NCBI GenBank assembly: GCA_016934605.1
Contig: JAFGSO010000402.1
Span: 1 to 6,061 of the forward strand
DNA from: Calditrichota bacterium
Lineage (GTDB): Bacteria; Calditrichota; Calditrichia; RBG-13-44-9
DNA: 6,061 bases
Direction of reading: 5' to 3'
The notes under the pieces are model-generated. The model was not told the DNA's origin and did no database searches. It was given only the letters and a program-made list of their open reading frames with translations. Below, one piece after another: positions 1 to 5,812 of this stretch (positions are counted from its first letter, which is position 1; each line of letters begins with the position of its first letter). A program made the translations under genes and the position numbers.

Positions 1-731
1 AGACGTACCGCAAAGTCGATAACATTATCCGCCACCGGAATTTTTCTTATAGTATCCTGGAAAGTCAGGATTTCTTCAGCATTCATTACCTTTTCCAGCT
101 GTGGGACATAATCGCTGGTAGTGGATTTCACGATGGAAATTTCTTCCTGAAAATCAGGATATCCAATCCATAGGTTGAACATAAATCTGTCCAACTGAGC
201 TTCAGGAAGGGGATAGGTTCCTTCCTGCTCGATGGGATTTTGCGTGGCGAGAACAAAGAACGGTTCTTTCAGCACAAAAGTTTCTCCGGCTGCGGTTACC
301 ATATGCTCCTGCATGGCCTCAAGCAGAGCAGCCTGAGTCTTTGGCGGAGTCCGGTTGATCTCGTCTGCCAGAACAATATTGGCAAAGACCGGTCCCTTGG
401 CAAAACGGAAAGCCTTCCGACCGGTGCTCATATCTTCCTCAAGGATCTCGGTACCGGTAATATCAGAGGGCATCAGATCGGGTGTAAACTGAATCCGGCT
501 GAATTTCAGGTCAAGCACACGGGCAAGAGTACTGATGAGCAGCGTTTTAGCCAGTCCCGGGACTCCAATTATCAGGCAGTGACCCCTTGAAAAAAGAGAA
601 ATTAGCAGTTGGTCAATAATTTCCTGCTGCCCGATTATCACTTTGCGAATTTCTTTTTCAATTTTTAAATTCGCATCATGTAATTTTTCCAGACTTTCTG
701 CATCATTCATTTTTTTATTCTTGGCTGCCAT
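1..731 (-). CDS. MoxR-family AAA+ ATPase, 3' end cut by window edge
   Basis: This is the N-terminal 243 residues of a MoxR-type AAA+ ATPase. It contains a Walker A loop GVPGLAKT (residues 56-63), a Walker B segment IVLADE (119-124) with the catalytic Asp-Glu, the sensor-1 motif ATQNP (162-166) and the family signature EGTYPLPEAQLDRF (170-183) carrying the likely arginine-finger region. MoxR proteins are usually about 310-330 residues, so the C-terminal lid domain lies beyond base 1. The family is known to act as cytoplasmic, chaperone-like ATPases that activate partner proteins, often DUF58 and von Willebrand factor A proteins encoded just downstream. Those genes would be off the left edge, so partners are inference only. 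The ATG at 731 is chosen because it is the first Met after the intergenic gap. Its ribosome site is weak (GGGATAAAAG), and the Met at residue 8 is a possible alternative. The family call is very secure; the exact substrate cannot be known from here. Confidence 0.96.
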   Translation of the reverse strand, partial: MAAKNKKMNDAESLEKLHDANLKIEKEIRKVIIGQQEIIDQLLISLFSRGHCLIIGVPGLAKTLLISTLARVLDLKFSRIQFTPDLMPSDITGTEILEEDMSTGRKAFRFAKGPVFANIVLADEINRTPPKTQAALLEAMQEHMVTAAGETFVLKEPFFVLATQNPIEQEGTYPLPEAQLDRFMFNLWIGYPDFQEEISIVKSTTSDYVPQLEKVMNAEEILTFQDTIRKIPVADNVIDFAVR

Positions 732-756
732 CTTTTATCCCATATTTTGAAAAATG

Positions 757-785
757 ATAATAAACAATATCGTGGTGATATACAA
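757..785 (-). promoter_or_regulatory. Candidate sigma70-like promoter for the moxR-type gene
   Basis: On the minus strand a -35-like TTGTAT (bases 785-780) and a -10-like TATTAT (762-757, five of six consensus bases) are separated by exactly 17 bases. The expected transcription start would leave a leader of roughly 18-20 bases before the ATG at 731. The -35 box is poor (three of six) and the region is A+T-rich, so a chance match is possible. If real, the ATPase gene is transcribed separately from the exported-protein gene upstream of it. Confidence 0.35.
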
Positions 786-879
786 ATTGTTTTTCTTTTC
801 CCGCCTTTGAGAGGTAATTGATTGATAAGCAAAGACACAAAATTATCAAAATTTCTGATCGGAGTAGGTCTGGGGCAAC

Positions 880-1869
880 TTACATGGAGGAAGGAAATAT
901 AAAATTATTCCGGTAAGTGGTAAACCATTTTCCTTCCCAGAAAATCGTGATATAGTTGCCATGAACGGGCCCGACTCGTACCGGTTTTCGGGAAGTCGAG
1001 ATCGTTCGCACATATTTTGGTATTTCGTCGGGGAAATTTATGGATAAATCATATAGTTTCAATGAATCAGTATTGCTGGAAAGCAGAACTGGCGTATTAT
1101 CCGGATAACGTGCATCAAAAGTGAAATTTTCACGGATTATATCCCCCTTCCTGTTATAAAAAAATTTTTTTGTCGAATAAGAAGAGGCACTCACAACCGG
1201 ATTTCCCTTTCTATCATAGGGGGTGAATTTACGGAAGCGTGTACTCATGAGAAAATAAATCTGATCATTTTCTATAATAAACGTTTCCCTGCCTCCCCAT
1301 TCTTCACCGAAAGATTTTCCTGAGAACTCCACGTTTATTGTATCAGAATTGTATTCCTCTACAAATTGTGCTCCGCAGAACAGACATCCCCCAATGCACT
1401 CCGGATAGATGGCTATTAATTCGAATCCTTTTTCGAATTCTTTCCACAAAAGTATATCATTTTTAAAGACTCCATACACAAAGCTCCCCTCGTCATGCAA
1501 CATGGCAATCGAAATGATATAATTTCCTTTTACATAGGATTCAATTATTTTTTTATTATAGTTATCCGGGTGAATAGTCGTTTCATCCTCTTCATCCTGA
1601 TTTTGAATTTTATGTTGATTTAAATGGACATTTTTGACCAGGTCCGATATATCGATTTCTTCAAACGATTCTGAACTGGTAGAATCAGAATACATTTGTA
1701 ATAAGGGATTCTGAAAGTCGGGATAATGATAGGAAATTTTTAAATTTTCCAGCTGACTGAAATTACGGATATAAAAGAGTGATTGAGAATAAGCAATGGT
1801 AGAAGTGATCAATAGAGTACCAAGAATTGTCATCATTTTAAGTCTGAGAAAAACAGCAGAAAAATTCAT
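880..1869 (-). CDS. Unrecognised exported protein (329 aa) with signal peptide and CX3CX2C cluster
   Basis: I do not recognise a family for this protein. The N-terminus has a basic stretch (RLK, residues 9-11), a hydrophobic core (about 12-26) and an A-Y-S/Q site (26-29) that fits signal peptidase I, so the mature protein is probably periplasmic or secreted. There is no lipobox cysteine and no other membrane segment. The mature part is rich in Asn, Lys, Ile, Tyr and Phe, with an acidic patch QDEEDE (91-96). Its only three cysteines lie close together as C158-X3-C162-X2-C165. Two similar Y-[DN]-R-K-G segments (218-222 and 238-242) lie 20 residues apart and hint at a small repeat. The ATG at 1869 is preferred because it supplies the basic n-region. 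The Mets at 12-13 are alternatives; neither has a strong ribosome site (a weak CAGG precedes the first). It points toward the MoxR-type gene 148 bases downstream, but no functional link is shown. It is visibly more A+T-rich than purL, suggesting a lineage-specific or acquired gene. That it is a real gene is likely, from its length and signal peptide. Confidence 0.8.
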   Translation of the reverse strand: MNFSAVFLRLKMMTILGTLLITSTIAYSQSLFYIRNFSQLENLKISYHYPDFQNPLLQMYSDSTSSESFEEIDISDLVKNVHLNQHKIQNQDEEDETTIHPDNYNKKIIESYVKGNYIISIAMLHDEGSFVYGVFKNDILLWKEFEKGFELIAIYPECIGGCLFCGAQFVEEYNSDTINVEFSGKSFGEEWGGRETFIIENDQIYFLMSTRFRKFTPYDRKGNPVVSASSYSTKKFFYNRKGDIIRENFTFDARYPDNTPVLLSSNTDSLKLYDLSINFPDEIPKYVRTISTSRKPVRVGPVHGNYITIFWEGKWFTTYRNNFIFPSSM

Positions 1870-2100
1870 AGCGATGCCTGAAAAATTGTGAATTACATTT
1901 AATCTGTATCAAAGAAATAACAATATAACTACAGAAATTTACAAAAAAAGTTCATTACAAAAATTTATTTCGTGGTATGACAAATTTATGTGAACACATT
2001 CGCGTAACATTATTTTTTAATTCCTTCTGATTTCTTTTTTGTCGCTGAATCAGTAATAAACAATCTGGCCTGATAAACTCACCAAATTACACCTGAATAT

Positions 2101-2195
2101 ACATGGCAACCACCTTCCTCTCTGAGTCCCGAGTCCTCTGTAGCTAATTCATGTGCCACTGAGCACCCGGAGCACACCGGGAAAGACCCTCTTTT
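2101..2195. repeat. G+C-rich repeat-like island in AT-rich spacer
   Basis: This segment stands out in base composition from the DNA on both sides. It contains a 7-base near-tandem repeat, GAGTCCC then GAGTCCT (2124-2137), and GAGCAC twice in a 9-base period (2161-2166 and 2170-2175). There is also a short hairpin CCCGG-AGCACA-CCGGG (2166-2181), followed by AAAGACCCTCTTTT. The wording resembles, loosely, the CACAGAG/CACGGAG-type interspersed sequences often found between genes in environmental bacteria. I infer a decayed copy of such an element. It is not a recognisable insertion sequence: no transposase and no terminal repeats are visible. Confidence 0.4.
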
Positions 2196-2392
2196 AAGAA
2201 AAAAATGAAGCGGACATAGAAAATAATACATTCTGTGGACGAGATGTGGCCAGATCATTTTAAAGTTTTCTCACCTGAAAAATTCTTTAAGCCATTCATA
2301 TATCTGATTTTGTACCCTGTTATCATGGAGTACATGAATTATTTAGGTGACAAGATTTTCAGATTATTCAATCTAAAAAATAACTTCGATTC

Positions 2393-2421
2393 TTGCGAGA
2401 CATATATATTTTACGTAAAAT
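2393..2421 (+). promoter_or_regulatory. Candidate promoter of purL
   Basis: A -35-like TTGCGA (2393-2398, four of six consensus bases) and a -10-like TAAAAT (2416-2421, five of six) are spaced by 17 bases. Transcription would start near 2428, giving a leader of about 26 bases that still contains the ribosome binding site. Such a short leader leaves no space for a riboswitch. The surrounding DNA is very A+T-rich, so a chance match cannot be excluded. Confidence 0.4.
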
Positions 2422-2440
2422 TAAACTTAAAATTTTAACT

Positions 2441-2444
2441 GGAG
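2441..2444 (+). promoter_or_regulatory. Ribosome binding site of purL
   Basis: GGAG lies nine bases before the ATG at 2454. It is the clearest Shine-Dalgarno match among the genes in this window and fixes the purL start. Confidence 0.75.
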
Positions 2445-2453
2445 ATTTTTGAA

Positions 2454-4682
2454 ATGAAAGAACCCCGGGTAAATCTGGAGCTGGCCCTGCAACATGGTTT
2501 AAGTGAAGAAGAATATGATGAAATTTGTAAAATCCTGCAGCGGACCCCCAGCTTTACCGAGTTGGGCATTTTTTCAGTTATGTGGAGTGAGCATTGTTCC
2601 TACAAAAATTCAATTGCAGAATTGAAGAAACTTCCCAGGAGTGGTGGACCATTGCTGGTTGGTGCCGGGGAAGAGAATGCCGGACTGGTGGACATCGGTG
2701 AAAAACTGGCGGTATGCTTTAAAATAGAGAGCCATAATCATCCCTCTGCAGTTGAACCATATCAGGGAGCAGCTACCGGAGTTGGTGGCATAATGAGAGA
2801 CATCTTTACCATGGGAGCCAGACCAATCGCCGCATTGGATTCATTACGATTCGGACGTCTGGATAAAGCCCGGAATAGATATCTTTTTGACGGTGTGGTA
2901 AGAGGAATTGCTGATTATGGCAACTGTCTGGGAGTTCCGACAGTTGCGGGAGAAGTTTATTTTGAGGACTGTTACGGTGGCAATCCCTTGGTCAATGCTA
3001 TGACACTTGGCATTGTAAAGCATGATCAGACCGCCTCTGCTGTGGCCAAGGGCGAGGGTAATCCCGTTTTCGTTGTTGGATCCAGAACCGGTCGTGATGG
3101 TATTCATGGGGCTACGTTTGCCTCGGAGGAATTGACTGAAGAATCGGAGAGTCGACGACCGAATGTTCAGGTGGGGGATCCTTTTACAGAAAAACTGCTG
3201 CTGGAAGCAACCCTGGAAATGATTCGGGAGAATCTGCTGGTTGGTATACAGGATATGGGAGCTGCAGGGATTACCTGCAGTACCACCGAAATGAGCGCCA
3301 AAGGCATTAGTGGTATGATCATCGATCTGGACAAAGTGCCGGTCCGTGAGGAGGGAATGACACCTTATGAGATTATGCTCTCCGAATCCCAGGAACGTAT
3401 GCTGGTGGTGGGAAGACAGGGTATGGAGGACGAAATTGCCGCCGTTTGTCAGAAATGGGAATTGATCTTTGAAAAAGTCGGAATCGTTACAGACGAACCA
3501 CGACTGAAAGTATTTTTCGGAGGGGATTTGGTTGCTGATATTCCGCCGTCTGCCTGTGTGCTGGGTGGTGGAGCTCCGGTTTATCACAGGGAATATAAGA
3601 GACCAGAATATCTGGATACAGTGCAACAGAAAAGTTTTGATGATCTGGAACCGATAGAGGATATTAAGGCCGCTTTCCTGAAAGTTTTTTCTTCCGGTAA
3701 TATTGTTTCGAAACACTGGGTATACGAGCAATACGATCATATGGTTCGTACCAATACAGCTGTATTTCCCGGCGCAGGAGATGCGGCAGTTATTCGGATT
3801 AAAAAAACCAAAAAAGCTCTGGCCATGAAAACTGACGGGAACGGACGTTACGTGTACCTGAATCCGAGGCGGGGTGGACAAATTGCTGTCGCTGAGGCAG
3901 CCAGAAATATTGTTTGTGTGGGTGGTCAACCCCTGGCTATTACCAACTGCCTGAATTTTGGGAATCCCTACAAACCTGAAATGTTTTATATGTTCAGAGA
4001 AGCTGTAGCCGGGATGGGAGAGGCCTGCCGGGTTTTGAATACCCCTGTTACCGGAGGAAATGTCAGCTTTTATAACGAGAGCCCGGAAAGTGCGGTCTAT
4101 CCGACACCGGTAATCGGGATGGTCGGCCTGATTGAGAATATCAATCATATTACTGCTGCATCCTTCAAGAAATCAGGAGATACTATTTACCTCATCGGAA
4201 AAACATTGCCGGAGATCGGTGGTAGTGAATTTCTGAAGGAATATTACAGTCTGGTGACCGGAGACTGTCCCGCACTGGATCTCGCTTTAGAAAAGAAAAT
4301 CCAGGCAAAAGTTCTTGAAACCATCAGGAATGGCTGGATAAATTCCGCACATGATATTTCCGATGGAGGATTGGCAGTTGCCCTGGCCGAATGCTGTATC
4401 CTCAACCGGAATAAAAAAATAGGTGCTGTTATTGAATTGCCTTCACCATCTATGCGCCGGGAATGGTTTCTGTTCAGTGAAAGTCAGTCCAGAATAATCA
4501 TTTCAGTATCCGACGAACGCCGTGAAGCTGTAGAAAAAATATTCTTGGAAGCCAATATACCAATGCACAGGGCCGGAACGACGGGGGGAGAAAAACTGGT
4601 GATAAATGACTGGCTCGATCTTTCGCTGGATGAACTGAACAGAATATACTACGAGACTCTCCGGAATAAGATGGAGGAATGA
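2454..4682 (+). CDS. purL: Phosphoribosylformylglycinamidine synthase subunit PurL (FGAM synthase II)
   Basis: PurL catalyses the ATP-dependent conversion of FGAR to FGAM, the fourth step of de novo purine synthesis, in the cytoplasm. At 742 residues it is the small-type PurL, which needs PurQ (glutaminase) and PurS as separate subunits. Family motifs are intact and in order: MWSEHCSYKNS (43-53) with the conserved active-site His47; ESHNHPS (92-98) and EPYQGAATGVGGI (101-113) of the nucleotide site; GIQDMGAAGI (264-273); NFGNPYKPE (501-509); TGGNVSFYNE (533-542); and AHDISDGGLAVALAE (632-646). FSESQSR (674-680) closes the second synthase-like half. The length is typical of the Bacillus-type enzyme and nothing is missing. 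The gene stands alone: no purQ or purS is adjacent, so they must lie elsewhere in the genome. It ends with two in-frame stops in a row (TGA TAA). Next downstream is nfo, after 166 bases that appear to hold a separate promoter. Identification is essentially certain. Confidence 0.98.
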   Translation: MKEPRVNLELALQHGLSEEEYDEICKILQRTPSFTELGIFSVMWSEHCSYKNSIAELKKLPRSGGPLLVGAGEENAGLVDIGEKLAVCFKIESHNHPSAVEPYQGAATGVGGIMRDIFTMGARPIAALDSLRFGRLDKARNRYLFDGVVRGIADYGNCLGVPTVAGEVYFEDCYGGNPLVNAMTLGIVKHDQTASAVAKGEGNPVFVVGSRTGRDGIHGATFASEELTEESESRRPNVQVGDPFTEKLLLEATLEMIRENLLVGIQDMGAAGITCSTTEMSAKGISGMIIDLDKVPVREEGMTPYEIMLSESQERMLVVGRQGMEDEIAAVCQKWELIFEKVGIVTDEPRLKVFFGGDLVADIPPSACVLGGGAPVYHREYKRPEYLDTVQQKSFDDLEPIEDIKAAFLKVFSSGNIVSKHWVYEQYDHMVRTNTAVFPGAGDAAVIRIKKTKKALAMKTDGNGRYVYLNPRRGGQIAVAEAARNIVCVGGQPLAITNCLNFGNPYKPEMFYMFREAVAGMGEACRVLNTPVTGGNVSFYNESPESAVYPTPVIGMVGLIENINHITAASFKKSGDTIYLIGKTLPEIGGSEFLKEYYSLVTGDCPALDLALEKKIQAKVLETIRNGWINSAHDISDGGLAVALAECCILNRNKKIGAVIELPSPSMRREWFLFSESQSRIIISVSDERREAVEKIFLEANIPMHRAGTTGGEKLVINDWLDLSLDELNRIYYETLRNKMEE

Positions 4683-4739
4683 TAATTACAGGTCAGGTGT
4701 CGCAAGTATTTTATACATTTTTATAAATAAGGCTACTGC

Positions 4740-4768
4740 TTAAAAATAATTCCGGCCCGCAGTATAAT
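4740..4768 (+). promoter_or_regulatory. Candidate promoter of nfo with perfect -10 box
   Basis: The -10 hexamer TATAAT (4763-4768) matches the sigma70 consensus exactly. TTAAAA (4740-4745, four of six) sits 17 bases upstream as a -35 box. Transcription would begin near 4775, giving a leader of about 74 bases before the nfo ATG. This is the best promoter-like sequence in the window and suggests nfo is transcribed independently of purL. Confidence 0.5.
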
Positions 4769-4773
4769 AATCT

Positions 4774-4786
4774 GAGATCTGATCTC
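4774..4786. promoter_or_regulatory. Operator-like palindrome at the expected nfo transcription start
   Basis: GAGATC-T-GATCTC is a perfect six-base inverted repeat around one central base. It begins six bases after the -10 box, where RNA polymerase would start, and so where a repressor could block transcription. No known operator (for example a LexA box) is recognised in it. The arms are short, so it could be accidental. Confidence 0.3.
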
Positions 4787-4800
4787 CTGAAAAGGAAAAT

Positions 4801-4830
4801 ATGGTCGGGATTTATTTTTTTTTCAGATAA
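4801..4830 (+). CDS. Possible 9-residue leader ORF upstream of nfo
   Basis: An ATG preceded at good distance by AAAAGG (4790-4795) opens a frame reading MVGIYFFFR and closing with TAA. The Shine-Dalgarno match is better than that of nfo itself. The stop overlaps a second ATG (TAATG), which opens another 9-residue frame (4830-4859, MSVGFVNEG) that runs across the nfo start codon. The first mini-ORF is in the same frame as nfo but is separated from it by TAA and by TGA at 4846-4848. It crosses a run of nine T's (4815-4823). Either a leader peptide that feeds ribosomes to nfo, or chance; there is no conservation evidence here. Confidence 0.2.
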   Translation: MVGIYFFFR

Positions 4831-4848
4831 TGTCTGTTGGATTTGTGA

Positions 4849-5769
4849 ATGAAGGCTAAATCGACCCCCGTGATTCAGGGAAACGTTTCTCAGAAAGCGG
4901 CTCCCCAATTGGGCGCTCATACATCTACTTCAGGTGGACTCTGGAATGCTGTATATTCCGGCAAAGAAATTGGATGTGATGTTATTCAGCTTTTCAGCAA
5001 AAATCAGATGCAGTGGATGGCAGCGGAGATTCTCCCTGAAAGTATTGAGCGGTTTTTAAGAGCAGTTGAAGATACCGGTGTTCAACCGGTTGCCGTACAT
5101 GATGCCTACCTGATAAATCTGGGTAGTCCGAATCCGGTTACCTTTGAAAAATCGTATTCATCATTTGTGGATGAACTGAAGCGGTGTGAAGCTTTGAAAA
5201 TCCCTTATCTTATTATGCATCCCGGTGCTCACCTGGGAAGCGGTGAAGAGGGCGGTATGAATAGAATAGCCGGAGGTATTGCAAGGGCTTTTGATGAAGC
5301 CGGAATAATCAAGACCGCTGTGCTGCTGGAAACCACTGCCGGCCAGGGGAGCAATCTCGGTTACACATTCGAACAATTGAAATATATAATGGATTTAACA
5401 GGGCTTGAGAAGTACATTGGAATTTGCCTGGATACCTGTCATGTATTTACTGCCGGTTATGATATAAGGACTGAAAAAGCCTGGCAGCACACCCGGAGGG
5501 AATTTGATTCAATTATCGGACTGGAGCATCTGAAAGTCTTTCATCTGAATGACAGTAAAAAAGGTATGGGGAGCCGGGTGGATCGTCACGAAAGGATCGG
5601 CAGGGGTGAAATCGGTTTGGAGGGATTTCGTGCACTGGTTAATGACCCGGAAGTGCGGCATATTCCCATGATCCTGGAAATTCCCGGAGGCGAAATTGCT
5701 TATGGTGAAGATCTTCGTAAGCTTCGCAAGTTAATTGGTTCTGATGCATCAATAAAAAAAGCTCCCTGA
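4849..5769 (+). CDS. nfo: Endonuclease IV (AP endonuclease, Nfo family)
   Basis: Endonuclease IV cuts DNA 5' of abasic sites and removes blocked 3' ends in base-excision repair. It is a cytoplasmic TIM-barrel enzyme with three zinc ions. All nine metal ligands known from E. coli Nfo are present: H84, H124, E161, D195, H198, H232, D245, H247 and E277, in the motifs AVHDAYL, IMHPGAH, LLETTAG, CLDTCH, FHLNDS, VDRHERIG and ILEIPGG. The signature GQGSNLGYTFEQL (165-177) is also intact. The family core begins at LGAHTSTSGG (21-30), so this protein has about 20 extra polar N-terminal residues compared with the usual start. An in-frame TGA directly precedes the ATG at 4849, so no longer start exists; a GTG at codon 8 is the main alternative. 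Its own ribosome site is weak (TTGGA). The stop codon falls inside the terminator hairpin. The last residues (IKKAP) are encoded by its left side and lie beyond the conserved fold. Identification is secure. Confidence 0.97.
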   Translation: MKAKSTPVIQGNVSQKAAPQLGAHTSTSGGLWNAVYSGKEIGCDVIQLFSKNQMQWMAAEILPESIERFLRAVEDTGVQPVAVHDAYLINLGSPNPVTFEKSYSSFVDELKRCEALKIPYLIMHPGAHLGSGEEGGMNRIAGGIARAFDEAGIIKTAVLLETTAGQGSNLGYTFEQLKYIMDLTGLEKYIGICLDTCHVFTAGYDIRTEKAWQHTRREFDSIIGLEHLKVFHLNDSKKGMGSRVDRHERIGRGEIGLEGFRALVNDPEVRHIPMILEIPGGEIAYGEDLRKLRKLIGSDASIKKAP

Positions 5770-5789
5770 TTAAAAAGGGAGCTTTTTTT
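5754..5789. terminator. Bidirectional intrinsic terminator between nfo and pruA
   Basis: A perfect seven-base G+C-rich stem, GCTCCCT (5761-5767) with AGGGAGC (5776-5782), encloses an eight-base loop. It is flanked by seven A's (5754-5760) and seven T's (5783-5789). Because the A and T tracts are symmetrical, the hairpin has a U-run when read in either direction and can end both nfo and the converging pruA. The left arm overlaps the last nfo codons, and the stop codon TGA is at 5767-5769. Confidence 0.93.
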
Positions 5790-5812
5790 ATTGAAAGTGA
5801 TGACGGTGCTGA

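Larger units (their letters stand above)
1870..2453. other. Divergent intergenic region without a convincing gene
   Basis: This 584-base stretch separates the exported-protein gene (leftward) from purL (rightward) and should carry the promoters of both. Most of it is strongly A+T-rich. Exceptions are the G+C-rich island at about 2101-2195 and short inverted repeats such as CTGATT/AATCAG around 2027-2050. I see no tRNA, no purine riboswitch core and no protein frame with a good start. The longest plus-strand frame (GTG 2235 or ATG 2244 to 2438) has no family resemblance, becomes low-complexity A/T codons at its end, and overlaps the likely purL promoter. Confidence 0.7.

Noticed and set aside
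240..590. 116-codon plus-strand frame
   Set aside because: It lies entirely antisense to the MoxR-type ATPase, over the segment encoding the Walker and sensor motifs; shadow frame.
1375..1398. CX3CX2C read as a radical SAM iron-sulfur motif
   Set aside because: The motif is in the middle of a protein with a signal peptide, and nothing else resembles a radical SAM enzyme; the spacing match is probably coincidental.
2235..2438. 67-codon plus-strand frame upstream of purL
   Set aside because: It has a GTG start without a ribosome site (the ATG at 2244 is little better). Its tail is low-complexity A/T codons, it overlaps the candidate purL promoter, and it has no family resemblance.
2400..2453. 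Purine riboswitch upstream of purL
   Set aside because: No riboswitch core or three-way junction is visible, and the likely leader of about 26 bases is too short to hold one.
2844..4148. 434-codon open frame on the minus strand inside purL
   Set aside because: It is antisense to a complete, motif-rich purL, and its translation is rich in His, Ser, Asn and Phe with no domain. It is a shadow produced by purL codon use.
4701..4731. Intrinsic terminator after purL (TTATA/TATAA hairpin)
   Set aside because: The arms are only A-T pairs in an AT-rich stretch and no proper T-run follows; too weak to call.
4711..4920. 69-codon minus-strand frame across the purL-nfo spacer
   Set aside because: It overlaps the nfo start and promoter on the opposite strand and shows no recognisable protein.
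5161..5376. 71-codon minus-strand frame inside nfo
   Set aside because: It is antisense to the zinc-ligand region of nfo; shadow frame.
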